From the NCBI RefSeq assembly GCF_004379255.2, contig NC_056034.1, forward strand, positions 38,546,887-38,610,886: a stretch of 64,000 bases of DNA, in the 5' to 3' direction. Positions 10,501-20,057 of this stretch are shown here, one piece after another; positions within the stretch are counted from its first letter, which is position 1, and every line of letters begins with the position of its first letter. The notes below the pieces were generated by a model that did no database searches, was not told the DNA's origin, and saw nothing but the letters and a program-made list of their open reading frames with translations. The position numbers and the translations under genes were made by a program. This stretch comes from Salvia splendens (lineage: Eukaryota > Streptophyta > Magnoliopsida > Lamiales > Lamiaceae).

Positions 10501-13500
10501 TCCTAATCATAGGAATCTTATTGAGCTCGCCCTCGAGCTCGTCCAACGGTTCTAACCGAGGATGAGGAATCACGGACTTCGGCCCTCTCCAGGGAAAGCC
10601 CGGAGCCGCTGTCCTATTATAAAAAAAGAAGCGATGTTGCCACTTTGGCCACTTGGTTTTGCAGAAGGCCCTAAAAGGCTGTAAAGGGATCAAGTAAAAC
10701 CAAGATCCTTTCCGCTTAAACTGGAAGAAATTAAGGATTGCCCGCAGAGACAGATCCTTATCTAGCCTACGCAGTTCGGCAGCAAAGGCCGATAAGTGCC
10801 TCCAAGAGTTCGGAGTCACCTGACCTAAAGGGAGTTGAAAAAAATCTAGCAGCTCTACAAAGGCAGGGGGAAGAGGGAAACGAAGCCCGCATTCCAAGCC
10901 GGCTTCATAAACGGTGGCGTAACCCTCCGGCGGCGAGTCAGCCCTATGAAGGTCGTCGGGAATCGCAACCTTCCCCCCAGGAAAAAAATATTTTTCGTGT
11001 AAGGATATCACAGTATCCTTACTCAAGATGCTGTGAAAATACTCTACGGTCTTCTCCCAGGATTCTTTCCGGCTAGAAGACCCCTTATCCCCTTTCCTAC
11101 CGCTACCTGACTCAGAAGAAGAAGAAGACATAGTTCTTACTCTTTGAAAGTCTGAAGAAATTCTGAAGAAATTCTTGAAAGCGGAAGGAAATTTTTACGC
11201 AAAAGAGAGAGAATGCAGAAGAAGCAATAAGCAAAAGTGTTCAAATGATGAAGAAAGGACGTATTTATCAGATTCGGAGAAGATTTCAAAATCATCACAC
11301 CGTTTCGAATCCCACCTTTTCAGGATTCAACGGCCGGATTTTACTGTCGCATTTAATGCAGTCACGCGCAAGGCACGTCCCCTGACGTCAGCCTTCCCCG
11401 TACCTTTATCCAGAATGCCGAAGTGACTCGCTTCGCCGAAGTGATTCACTTCGCTTTTCGGGGGGGGGTAGTGATGGGGTACGTACTAAACAAGCCCAAT
11501 AGCAGTAACGGCCCATCAGCCCAAAGCCCAAGGAAGAGTATCAGTTCGGCATTACCAAAGAGTTCGGCCTCAGCCTACAGCTCGGTAAAAGCCGACCAAT
11601 CAAGCTCTACTCTCAGATTGGCAAAAGCTGCTCGGCAATAGTTCAGCAGTTCGGTCTCATTATTCGACCGAACTGGGAGATAGTGGTGTCAACTCATACA
11701 GGATCTCATGCAGGATAGCGGACCAAACAAAGAGATAGTGGACCCATGCAGGATCTCACGACCTCCACGACATCCACGACCTAATTACTGATGATGTAAG
11801 CCACGACCTACTTACTGATGATGTAAGCCACGACCTACTTAGTGGTGATGTAAGCCACGACCTAGTTAGTGGTGATGCAAGCCACGATCTTAGTTCAATG
11901 TATAAATAGAACTTAGATCAGATAGACTAGGGGAGAGCTCTCTAGACGTAAAAAATCATATAGCAAGTCTGTATTTGTAAGCTGGAAAACCAGATCAAGC
12001 AATACAATCTTGCCCTCCTTTCTTCCCGTGGACGTAGATTTACCTCAGTAAATCGAACCACGTAATTCCTTGTGTCGTGATCTATATTCATTATCTGCAT
12101 TTACTACCATCAAAAATTCGCCCAGCCATCACTGTGTCCGGACAAATTTTCAGTTTCTAGGATGAGACAGCGCACAACTTATGTGGTAACAGAAGCATAC
12201 CAATGTAGGAGTTCAAAATCGTCCACATTCGAACACCAATACTCAGACTCTTGTTTAAATGTATATGTACGAATAAACATCTTGTACGTGGCTACTCCAT
12301 TGTAAACAATTGAAAACACACCATACAAAAGGATAGTACAATTGTGCCATACAACTAATGTTGAAGGATAGACTACAACAACTTACAAAGACAAAGCAAC
12401 TCATCATGATCAGTCATTCTCTCCAAATGAATTGGTATTACTTACATCATAGTAAACCTTAACTTGAGTGTCCAGCTTCATTCTCCAGTTCCTTAGGTCC
12501 TATTTTATTGCAAGAATAGGAAGAAATTACTGATCAACTCAAAAGCAAGAAACATAACACTACTCGATCACATGTAAATGGAGTACTACATACAGATAAC
12601 ATAAACTGTTGTAAACATGTGGAAATAAGAAATGTTTAAGCCTTTCATTTCCTTTAAGTCCTTCGGCCTTTCATATGGTGTAACCTCCAAATGCATTATG
12701 GGATGCCTTAATGCCAAGACCTTTTAGGTGGCCTCCCATATCCTATAAATATGTGGATTTGAGAGATGGAAAATACACCAACAAATCATTCTATTTTCTC
12801 TCTAGCTCTCAAGCATTCTAGTTCGAATCATTAGGAGCATTGCATTGCTCGGTTCTCGCCTCCAATTCAAGTTCGCCAGAGCCTACCAGTTTGAGGTGCT
12901 TCAACTCGGTAGGAGGAAAGTCGTTTCATCTTTGAGGACGTTGCGCCAATCCGTGAGCACTAGCCGGGGCGTATCTCGTCTTGCGGAGAGAGGGATACCT
13001 CGACTCGACTTGAAGAAGACTATAGTTTGCATCTTGTTTCTTTTGTAATAGCAAGAGTTTGCCCGTGTAAAAGGCTACATTATTTCCAATAATAGCAAGA
13101 CGAGATAGTGTACTCTTGCTGAAATTATGTCGACCGAAGCTGAAGGGAACGGAAACAACTTCATTGGATCATCTTCTGCTGCAGCTGGCTCCTCAACGAT
13201 GGCACCTTTTTCGACCTCAAGGGTCATGGCTCAAGCTGATAAGCCCAAAAAATTTAAGGGCTTGGATTTCAAACGTTGGCAACAAAAGATGTTTTACCTA
13301 ACTACGTTGGGTGTTGCTAATTTCCTCAAGGAGGATACTCCAACTGTATCTGAGGAGGAGACGGACTTTAATGTCCGGGCTGCTGATGTTTGGCATCAAG
13401 GAGATTTCTTGTGCAAGAATTATATCTTGAACGGCTTTGGAGATAGTCTCTATTCTATCTTTGTCGGGGCTAAAACCTCCAAAGCTTTATGGGAGGCTCT

Positions 13501-16500
13501 TAACAAGAAGTATCGCGTCGAGGACGCCAGTACAAAGAAATTTGTAGTCGCAAAGTTTCTGGACTACGTGATGGTGGACTCTCGCTCAGTGGTAGAGCAA
13601 ACTGAAGAATTGCAAATCATTATACATGATGTCCACGCTGAAGGGATGGCCCTGCCAGACCAGTTTGTTGTTGGATCAATGATCGAGAAGCTTCTTCCGT
13701 GCTGGACGGATTTCAGGAACTACCTAAAGCACAAGAGAAAGGAGATGAAGCTAGAAGACCTGATTGTCCATCTTCGTGTTGAAGAGTAGGCGGTACCATC
13801 AGAAGTTAGGAGGACTTGAAGATGCCAAGGCAAGGGCAAAGGGAAGGTTTCTTCCAAGCGTCCCCGCCCGAGGGAAAATGACAAGGGCAAAGGGAAGGTT
13901 GCTGTTGTCCGAAAGTTTGAAGGCAACTGCTTCAACTGTTATAAGCCGGGCCACATGGCGAATGACTGTCGAAAGCCTAAGAAGATGAAATTCAAGAAGA
14001 GTGCTCAAATGGTCGAGAGAGACTTCAACGATGATGATCTGGCTGCTGTGGTTTCTGAAGTGAACCACATTGACAATCCGAAGGCTTGGTTTGTTGACAC
14101 CAGAGCTACTGTGCATGTGTGCTTTGATCGTAGCCAATTTTCGACCTACAAGCAAGTCGAAGGGAAGAAGCTCCACATGGGAAACCACGACTCGTCTGAA
14201 GTCGTTGGCATGGGAGAAGTGAAGCTTTTAATGACATCTGGTCGTGAGCTGAAGCTGAAGGATGTGCTGCATGTCCCAGACATCGGTAAAAATTTTGTTT
14301 CTGGTAGTCTGCTTGTTAGTCATGGCTTTAAGCTAGTGCTTGATTCTAACAAGTTTATTTTATCTAATTTTGATACTTTCCTTGGAAAAGGTTTTCTTTC
14401 CAATGACTTGTTCAAACTTAATGTAATGGCCACTGGTGGTCGTGTACCGAATCAAGTGAAAGATAATAAGAATGCTTCTTCGTCTTACTTGCTTGAGTGT
14501 GTCGATTTATGGCATTGTAGATTAGGACATGTGAATCTAAATGCTATAAAAAGATTAGTAAATCTTGATTTACTAAAAGTTAATGAGGTTAATTCACAAA
14601 AGAAATGTGAAGTCTGCGTTGAAGCAAAAATGACCAAGATGGCATTCCGCTCGGTAGAACGGAGCACAAAACCTCTAGAGTTGATCCATACAGATATATG
14701 TGATTTAAAATTTATGCAAACTAGAGGTGGTTATAAGTATTTCATCACATTCATTGATGATTGCACAAGGTATTGTTACGTTTACTTATTAAGAAGTAAA
14801 GATGAGGCAATTGAAGCGTTTAAAGACTTCAAAAATGAAGCCGAAAATCAACTTAATTGTCGAATTAAGTGTATTCGAAGTGATAGAGGAGGTGAACATG
14901 TAGCGCCATTTGCAGAATTATGTCATGCAAGTGGTATAATTCACCAAACTACAGCTCCATATTCTCCTCAGTCGAATGGTGTTGCTGAACGCAAAAATCG
15001 AACACTGAAAGAGATGATGAATGCTCTGTTGATTAATTTAGGTTTACCCCGGAACATGTGGGGGGGGGGAAGCTTTGCTAACCGCAAATTACATCTTGAA
15101 CAAGATTTCACTCAAAAATAGGGATGTGGCTCCTTATGAACTGTGGAAGAGAAAGAAACCTTCATATACATACCTCAAAGTGTGTGGGTGTTTAGCAAAG
15201 GTACAAGTGCGACCTCCAAAGCAAGTTGCAATTGGCCATAAAACAGTCGATTGTATCTTTATTGGATATGCACTAAACAGCAGCGCGTGTCCCTTCCTAG
15301 TTCATAAGTCAGCTATACCGGATGTAGCTGAAGGAACAATAATTGAGTCTAGGAATGTTGTATTCTTTAAGAATGTGTTTCCTTGCAAGAAGCAAGATTA
15401 TCGTTCTAGTGAAAGAATGGTGGATGAAACCACTAGTTCTATTTCTCCGAAAGTGACGAGGCCAATTCCTGGGGATGCAGAACCCAGACGTGGTAAAAGA
15501 GTTAGAGTTGATAAGACTTTTGGTCCAGATTTCATAACTTTTATGTTGGATGGTGAACCAAAGTCACTATCAGAAGCACTGTCTGGCCCAGACGCAGTGT
15601 GGTGGCTAGAAGCTATCAACATTGAAATTGAATCCATCATGCTAAATAACACATGGGTGTTAGTAGACTTTCCGGAAGGCTGTAAGGCCTTAGGATGCAA
15701 GTGGATTCTGAAAAAGAAATATAAACCCGATGGTACTGTAGACAAGTACAAAGCTCGCCTAGTGGTCAAAGGCTTTAAACAGAAAGAAGGGCATGACTTC
15801 TTTGATACTTACTCACCTGTTACGAGAATAGCTTCCATTCGGGTGCTTCTTGCTATTGCTGCGTTGCACAATCTTGATATTGCTGCGTGGTCAAATGGAT
15901 TCACTATCAATGAGTGTGATAAGTGTGATAAGTGTGTTTACATTAAGAACACAGATAACATGTTTGTTATTGTGTGTCTGTATGTTGATGATATGTTGAT
16001 AATGGGCAGCAATAGTACCATTATTAACGAGACAAAAAACATGTAGAAAATAAATTTCGATATGAAAGATATGGGTCTAGCTGATGTGATTCTCGGAATC
16101 AAAATATTGAAGACTAATGAGAGAATTGCCTTAACGCAATCTCATTATGTTGAGAAAATGCTTAAGAAATTCAACTCGTTTGATTGTAAGCCAGCAAAGA
16201 CTCCTTTGGAGCTCAATGTCCATCTAAGCAAGAATATGGGTGAGCCTGTTGCTCAAGAAGAGTATGCAAAGGTTATAGGAAGTTTGATGTTTATCGTGAA
16301 CTGTACTCGACCAGATCTTGCTTGTACGGTGAACAAGTTGAGCCGATTCACGAGCAACCCAAGCAATGAACAATGGAAAGCTCTGTGCAGAGTTTTGAGA
16401 TATTCGAAGTATACTATTGAATTTGGACTGCACTACACAAGATATTCCCAAGTACTTGAAGGGTAGTGTGACGCAAATTGGATCTCTTATTAAAAAAACT

Positions 16501-18459
16501 CATTTTCGACGAATGGGTATGTGTTCACTGTGGGGAGTGGTGTTGTTTCGTGGAAGTCAACGAAACATACGTGTATTGCTCGCTCCACCATGGAATCCGA
16601 GTTTATCGCATTAGATAAAACAGGGAAAGAAGCCGAGAGACTCAGAAATTTCCTAGAATACATTCCAAGTTGGAAGAAGCCAGTGTCCACAGTAGTGATA
16701 CACTATGACAACAAAGCAGCTATTGGTAGAGCACACAATGGCTTCTATAATGGTAAGTCTCGACATATTCAGTGACAACATAATACCGTAAGACAATTGA
16801 TCACAAGTGGTGTTATCGTAGTTGACTATGTTAAGTCAGTGGATAACCTAGCGGATCCGTTAAAAAAAGGTTTAAACCGTGATCCAATGCATAAATTGCT
16901 AAAAGGAATGAGACTGAAAACCACATCTTAAAAGATGAGTATAGTGGTAACCCAACCATACAATTGGAGATCCCATGGAATTGGTTCAATGGGAAAACGA
17001 AGCTATACAAATCTAGCTGTAACACTCAGAAGATTTTAATCTTCGCCCATTCTTTAGAAAGCATTGAGTGTTGTAACTTGCATGTGGTAAGAGGTTAAGT
17101 CTTTTGACTTTTAATGATTCTTGAAATTTCAAGGAGATGCAGTATGACAGGATACTCATGAAAGAATCACCTATGTAAGTAAGAAGTGGGGCCGCTTCGT
17201 GTGTGTGAGTCACTTATGAATTCCAAAGAGGTGTCCACGGACACAAACGTGAGAACTGATGGAGTTGAGACAATATTGTGTTGATGCAATTGACTAGGCA
17301 TACACCAAGGATGAATAGTTCAAGGCATCGGGTCCACTAGCCTGCCGGTATGTCCGATAGTGTTGACTATGGAAAGTTCAAAATCACAAGTTACCTCTCC
17401 AAATACAGTATCGTTTTTCGAGAACTGAGCAAAGAGTCTGCATACATGCATTTGTGTCTGGTGTTAGTTTGAGCTTGCAGCGCTCTAACCAATATGGGGG
17501 ATTGTTGTAAACGTGTGGAAATAAGAAAGGTTTAAGCCTTTCATTTCCTTAAGTCCTTTGGTCTTTCATATGGTTTAACCTACAAATGCATTATGGGATG
17601 CCTTATGCCAAGACCTTTGAGGTGACCTCCCATATCCTATAAATATATGGATTTGAGAGATGGAAAACACACCAACAAATCATTCTCTCTTCTCTCTAGC
17701 TCTCAAGCATTCTAGTTCACATCATAAGGATCATTGCATTGCTCGGTTCTCGCCTCCAATTCAAGTTCGCCGGAGCCTACGAGTTTGAGGTGCTTCAACT
17801 CGGTAGGAGAAAGTCGTTCCATCTTTGGGGACGTTACGCCAATCCGTGAGCACTAGCCGAGGCGTATCTCGTCTTGCGGAGAGATGGATACCTCAACTCG
17901 ACTTGAAGAAGACAATAATTTGCATCTTGTTCCTTTTATTGTATTTACTTTGTTTAATTTACCTTCTAGTTTTTAATTATTTTGTAATAGCAAGAGTTTG
18001 GCTGTTTAAAAGGCTACATTATTTCCAACATAAAACTCCACCGAACAAACAATTACTTTTGTCAAATATTAATTTAGTTAAACAATCCCAAATACTTCAA
18101 TACCTCAAGTTGGGCTAGTTAATTTTTTAAGTATGATCCACGATACTAAAATCCATAAACCTGTTTAAGATTCTGTATTCTGCTGCCAAGCTCCTGCCTC
18201 GATTCAGCCAATGTCTGAAATACCCAAATTCAAATATTTTTACCCAAAAACTATCTAAAATCCATGAAAAACATACAATTGGAACTGTTACACTAATATT
18301 TAGATTCACTGGCGTTACATTCTCTCTTTTTTTTTCTGAAAAATTAAGGGCAAATATTACAAACTAAAACTAACAAGTAAATGAATGAAGTAATGAAGAT
18401 TTATTACTCCATACCTCGGAGGGAGGAGGTGGATGAGGAATACATTCCGGACGTTCCAT
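4544..18459 (-). CDS. Unrecognised host gene split by two retrotransposons in its introns
   Basis: Four minus-strand blocks join in phase. Exon 1 (18459-18415) encodes 15 aa and starts [15 protein letters not shown]. Exon 2 (18214-18161, 18 aa) starts [10 protein letters not shown]. Exon 3 (12499-12446, 18 aa) starts [11 protein letters not shown] possible exon 4 (4570-4544) encodes ELSELRNF and a stop. Every junction has GT donor and AG acceptor and falls between codons. The product is Pro-rich and then a charged, probably coiled-coil helix. The copia element (12607-18030) fills the intron between exons 2 and 3, which would otherwise be about 230 bp. The Tat-like element (4677-12131) fills the next intron, otherwise about 415 bp. 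Both elements lie antisense to the gene. Exon 4 stops after eight codons, so the gene may end there, may have lost its 3' part, or may use another exon. I do not recognise the family; exons 1-3 are more certain than exon 4. Confidence 0.6.
4677..5466 (+). repeat. 5' LTR of the Tat-like element (790 bp)
   Basis: Starts TGATGGGG and ends ATCA. It is 130 bp longer than its 3' partner because a segment containing GGAAGAGTATCAGTTCGGC is tandemly repeated (about 4736-4865 and 4866-4995). The two units differ at a few bases (AAAGAGTTCGGCC versus AAAGATTTCGGCC). The 3' LTR has a single unit that agrees with unit 1 at its start and unit 2 at its end. Confidence 0.9.
5115..5243 (+). promoter_or_regulatory. 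LTR promoter: four 27-bp repeats and TATA box
   Basis: A TGATGTAAGCCACG motif recurs every 27 bp (starts 5127, 5154, 5181 and, as TGATGCAAG, 5208). TATAAATA follows at 5236-5243. The 3' LTR has the same array (11792, 11819, 11846, 11873) and TATA box (11901-11908). Repeated short motifs just upstream of a TATA box suggest a U3 enhancer. The core resembles TGACGTAA-type bZIP sites, which is inference. Confidence 0.6.
5540..6616 (+). CDS. gag polyprotein of the Tat-like element (3' end rearranged)
   Basis: 358 codons from the ATG at 5540, 72 bases after the primer-binding site. The N-terminal third is polar and Ser/Arg/Pro-rich. From about residue 150 there is a retrotransposon Gag capsid domain with the conserved features MTYDG...DPHDFL-type entry, ARRWFDSLP, a Y-D-L-F-x-x-F stretch and a [14 protein letters not shown] block. 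No CCHC zinc knuckle or protease follows: the frame stops at 6614-6616 and the sequence runs within about 150 bp into integrase. The end of gag through most of pol was therefore lost in one internal deletion with a junction at about 6620-6770. Gag normally forms the virus-like particle that packages element RNA. Confidence 0.85.
   Translation: MHTRSRNTPNTVRDNHEEASPARRSGKQPREKSTSSSHGEGTSRSKTHRTESSQQPDLNEAVKLFLAEKQDEFLTFLQTGQKPETKTVDSPSSSRHESHYRSSAVSSRKKNPQPRHVPVPPRYRNHRRTPSPPYRRDVGFAMYGALKTPFSDDITRTPLPQNYRTPSMTYDGLVNPHDFLGRYQYNMVNQGLNEVHMCKLFPELLIGNARRWFDSLPQGSIRSYRDLMDAFHRRFFQKAEARITSAQLLSIRQGRDEKISDFMTRFHKECLQVDDLNDLLVISAFQNGILPGALYRKLVECSPQTAQEMWDIADQFSRADEADRRKRSLDSSSREDKKKPDHSDQRLPRRTPSPLKEG
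6768..7172 (+). pseudogene. Integrase C-terminal fragment
   Basis: The frame from [10 protein letters not shown] at 6768 to the stop at 7170-7172 matches the end of Ty3/gypsy integrase. It has the MVYG-EAV-P motif after the catalytic core, a helical region ([11 protein letters not shown]), VGDLVLR, and the [16 protein letters not shown] block of the C-terminal domain. The His-His-Cys-Cys domain and the DDE catalytic core are absent, so it cannot act alone. The open frame begins about 10 codons earlier in unrelated leader sequence. Confidence 0.85.
7235..7330 (+). repeat. 19-bp tandem repeat, about 5 copies
   Basis: The unit TGTGCGTTTTGTTTGTCTA, with a C variant in later copies, repeats head to tail directly after the integrase stop. 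It lies in the non-coding part of the Tat-like element. Confidence 0.85.
7489..7666 (+). repeat. 44-bp tandem repeat, 4 copies
   Basis: Copies containing GGAAAGTCCGATCCACGCG start at 7491, 7535, 7579 and 7623 and are almost identical. There are no variable spacers. The array lies between the integrase fragment and the antisense coding regions. Confidence 0.9.
7672..7830 (+). repeat. 39-bp tandem repeat, 4 copies
   Basis: Units containing GTCCGGTCAAAGAA and CTTCATAAGACC begin at 7673, 7712, 7751 and 7790, directly after the 44-bp array. The two arrays share a short AGTCCG core, so one may derive from the other. Confidence 0.9.
7964..8827 (-). CDS. Antisense coiled-coil ORF of the Tat-like element
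   Basis: An open minus-strand frame of up to 287 codons, ending at 7964. Its centre is a predicted coiled coil rich in Glu, Lys and Leu ([26 protein letters not shown]). A Gln/Glu/Thr-rich direct repeat ([10 protein letters not shown], twice) and an Arg-rich tail follow. The first codons may be intron: a possible acceptor (TTAACTCTTAAG) sits just before GAGCTGGAGG at about 8759. It lies downstream of the larger antisense gene at 8982-11131 and could be a second gene or a further exon set of the same transcript. Extra antisense ORFs are known in Tat elements, but their function is not established. Confidence 0.6.
   Translation of the reverse strand: MVYYLLSKLKCRTDIGCFVFLTLKELEVLHWKRLYSSALDEAEKKAIADQMKNDELLACLVKLEADNKDLESEKKDLEAELNTAVAERTAYEDFISRRGGMTISEVQERVDELWEEYHVLRRNNALESSACQQVVKSLRRWASRYDIVLSRRPSIERFLRHFPPTDAHTPAQTSDPLAQNPTPNQQRTQEQPETSRRERTQEQPETSRQGRTEVRRGAVIMSEQDQQMLREETLRRRGASTSRTQGRGGRSIRASRRPAYSSAARNARTRLHEDFVNRWLNFSNQGQ
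8982..11131 (-). CDS. Spliced antisense gene of the Tat-like element, 639 aa, one exon duplicated
   Basis: Four minus-strand exons join with GT-AG junctions and no internal stop: 11131-10426, 10354-10136, 10064-9802 and 9713-8982 (706, 219, 263 and 732 bp). Exon 1 (about 235 aa) has an acidic-Ser start and resembles the plant 'putative gypsy-type transposase' domain (Pfam Transposase_28), with [24 protein letters not shown] and FF-FYN motifs. Exons 2 and 3 are copies from a 290-bp tandem duplication (9861-10150 and 10151-10440) and encode Lys/Ser-rich, nuclear-signal-like sequence. The last exon is a long coiled coil with an acidic Glu/Ala tail. The frame stays open across the whole duplication although the element's pol is gone. 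Its function is unknown. Confidence 0.75.
9861..10440. repeat. 290-bp tandem duplication spanning an exon and its flanking introns
   Basis: Unit 1 (9861-10150) and unit 2 (10151-10440) appear identical through AGACCACGTCTTTCTCC to the CTCAGTCTCTTCGT end. The unit carries, on the minus strand, a splice acceptor, an exon and the next donor. The duplicated exon is 219 bp, a multiple of three, so the frame is kept. Confidence 0.9.
11472..12131 (+). repeat. 3' LTR of the Tat-like element (660 bp)
   Basis: Starts TGATGGGG after a run of eight or more G and ends ATCA before the target duplication CTGTG. Apart from the single copy of the 130-bp unit it is nearly identical to the 5' LTR; one clear substitution is TGTAAGCTGG for TGTAAGTTGG. 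Confidence 0.9.
12607..13091 (+). repeat. 5' LTR of the copia element
   Basis: Matches the right LTR from TGTTGTAAAC through TTATTTCCAA but lacks about 45 bp, after CATCTTGTT, that the right LTR has. TATAAATA lies at 12744-12751. The end reads CCAATA instead of CCAACA. Confidence 0.85.
13127..16930 (+). pseudogene. copia gag-pol, disabled
   Basis: Gag runs in frame from the ATG at 13127 to a TAG at 13787. The CCHC zinc knuckle ([14 protein letters not shown], about 13925-13975) and pol continue in another frame. The protease site reads DTRAT where D-(T/S)-G-A is expected, so the catalytic loop Gly is lost. The GAG-pre-integrase and integrase core ([34 protein letters not shown]) are readable to a frameshift at the eight-G run 15061-15068. 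Reverse transcriptase resumes at about 15075, but from about 15880 the segment from the DVKTAF-type motif up to NGFTINE is missing. The YVDD box survives. Stops follow at 16044, 16464 and beyond. An RNase H remnant ([18 protein letters not shown]) runs to about 16927. Confidence 0.9.
17503..18030 (+). repeat. 3' LTR of the copia element (528 bp)
   Basis: Begins TGTTGTAAAC after the purine tract and ends TTTCCAACA. TATAAATA lies at 17638-17645. It differs from the left LTR by many scattered substitutions and the 45-bp indel, so this insertion is clearly older than the Tat-like and Tekay-like ones. Confidence 0.88.
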
Positions 18460-18719
18460 CGCCCGTACAATGATAAAAATCGAATGTGATTTGGATTTGA
18501 GATTTTATGTGGAGCTGATTTTTGGGGGTTTAAAGCTGAGGTAATCGAAAAGCTACCGCGATTATTGAGCAATGGATCGTCAAGTTCAAAATTAGGGCGG
18601 GTAAATTTATTATTTATATTCCATGAAAAATATAAGATGACAGACTCTGATGTCCATGGATATCCATGCGATTATTCGCATTATGTATAATCAAATTATA
18701 TAACAAGGTTATATTCTTA
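18460..18719. other. Probable promoter and 5' UTR of the unrecognised gene
   Basis: Upstream, on the minus strand, of the ATG at 18459. AT-rich, with no other feature seen; a Harbinger MITE begins at 18723. Confidence 0.4.
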
Positions 18720-18722
18720 TAA

Positions 18723-19344
18723 GGGCATCCACAGTGGGGCGGACGATAGGCCGCCCGATGCCTCAGGCGAGCCATCATCCGTCACTGTGGATGCGCGGAC
18801 GATGGACGATGCTTCGTCCTCGTCCAAAGCTTAGTCCGCGGACGAAGCACGGACGATAGGACATTGTCTGTGCCATCGGCCGCCCACTGTAGGCGACGCG
18901 GACGATGGCGCGGACTATGCAACGCATTTTTGATTTTTTTTTTATTTTTAAAATTCAAAAATTGTGTTTATATAAATACCCCTACCCCACATTTCATTTG
19001 TAACCTTTCGATTCCGTTTTCTAACCCGTGTAACTTTTTTTAACCCGTGTAACTTTTTTTTTATTTGTAACTTTTTCATTTGTAACTTTTATTTCTAACC
19101 CGTGTAACTCTTTTTTTAATCAATGTAGTATTTGCCGTTTTCATTTAATCGTTGTGTTTTTTAATTAGTTTACATTTATATATTTGAAAACATTTAAATT
19201 AATTATCAAAACAATAGCAAAACCTATAGGGCGCGCCTTAGGGCGCTCCACTGCAAGTGGAAGGGTAGGAGGATAAAATGCTGACGTGGCGGTGCATAGG
19301 GCGGGCTTTAGGGCTCCCCATATGGCGCCCCACTGCTGATGCCC
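18723..19344. mobile_element. PIF/Harbinger-type MITE
   Basis: The terminal inverted repeats start GGGCATCCACAGTGGGGCG on the left and, read in reverse complement, GGGCATCAGCAGTGGGGCG on the right (17 of 19 match). The target duplication TAA flanks the element (18720-18722, 19345-19347). No transposase is encoded; the interior has TGTAACTTTT-type low-complexity repeats. Confidence 0.85.
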
Positions 19345-19389
19345 TAAAGAATTTTTTAACCAGTTCATTCATTAACAAATTATAAAATA

Positions 19390-19638
19390 CTTTTTCTATT
19401 CCCTTAATAGCCCATTTCTTGGTGGCACGCGTTTTAAGAAATGTCAATAAAAGTGAGTAGAAAAAAGTTAGTGGAATATGAGTCCCACTTATATATATTA
19501 GTTTTAAATGAAATGTGAGTGGAATAAGTTAGTGGAATGTGGGACCCTATTACCATTTATGGTAAAAGTGAACAGGGACTCCTATTCGCGGACGGACTAA
19601 AATGGAAAAATGAGACTCCTATTCACGGACGGAGGGAG
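19390..19638. mobile_element. Stowaway-like MITE, one end degraded
   Basis: The right end is a clear GGACGGAGGGAG followed by TA. The left end, TA followed by CTTTTTCTATTCCC, is a poor match to it. The interior carries the GTGGGACC and GGGACTCCTATT motifs seen in neighbouring MITEs. Confidence 0.45.
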
Positions 19639-19640
19639 TA

Positions 19641-20054
19641 GTACTATCACTTTTGGACGATGACACGTAATTTTGGAAGTTGTATTTGTGTGTTAAGTAT
19701 AGAGAAATAATATATTTTATATATTAATATGTGAGAGAATTTTTTCTAAGAAAAGAAATTCGACATCTTTTATTGAGATAAACTAAAAAGAAAAGTGTGA
19801 CATTCACTATAAAACAAATAGAGTACATAGTTAAAAATCCTAAAAATACTAGTAGTAAAAAATTCTGAAAAATTACATAATAGTAAAAGTTTAGAGTTTT
19901 TATTATGAGAATAAAACTTTAGAGAGAAATTTGAGTGAGAGATAGTAACTTTTTGTGTGAAAAAAATTTAAGTGATTAATGAGATATTTATAGATGAATA
20001 TAGAATGAGCTTAAGGAAAAAAATAAATAAAAAGGAGAAAAAACGGTATAATGG
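19641..20054. other. AT-rich intergenic DNA
   Basis: No gene, RNA or clear repeat boundary seen. Confidence 0.6.
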
Positions 20055-20057
20055 TTA

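Larger units (their letters stand above)
4677..12131 (+). mobile_element. Ty3/gypsy LTR retrotransposon, Tat-like, pol deleted
   Basis: A complete element bounded by LTRs (4677-5466 and 11472-12131) and a 5-bp target duplication CTGTG (4672-4676 and 12132-12136). A primer-binding site starting TGGCGCCGT at 5468 matches the 3' end of plant tRNA-Asp for nine bases. A G-rich polypurine tract (about 11459-11471) precedes the 3' LTR. The inside holds gag, a fragment of integrase, three tandem-repeat arrays, and antisense coding regions near the 3' end. Protease, reverse transcriptase, RNase H and most of integrase are missing. Antisense extra ORFs between integrase and the 3' LTR are characteristic of the Tat lineage. 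Outside a 130-bp duplication the LTRs differ at very few positions, so insertion is recent. Confidence 0.9.
12607..18030 (+). mobile_element. Degenerate Ty1/copia LTR retrotransposon
   Basis: The LTRs (12607 to about 13091 and 17503-18030) begin TGTTG, and the right one ends CAACA. The flanks TAAAC (12602-12606) and TAAAA (18031-18035) look like a target duplication with one change. A purine tract, ATGGGGGAT, lies just before the right LTR. The domain order gag, protease, integrase, reverse transcriptase, RNase H defines copia. The Met-tRNA primer site usual for copia is not found after the left LTR, and only about 36 bp separate the LTR from the gag ATG, so the leader is probably deleted. 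Stops, a frameshift and an internal deletion make it non-autonomous. Confidence 0.9.

Noticed and set aside
12137..12445. Separate gene between the two retrotransposons
   Set aside because: Only the exon at 12446-12499 has splice borders; the remainder fits the original intron of the split gene.
15061..15068. Eight-G run as a programmed frameshift site in copia pol
   Set aside because: It lies between integrase and reverse transcriptase, where copia elements read through in one frame, and other stops are present, so a decay mutation or read error is simpler.
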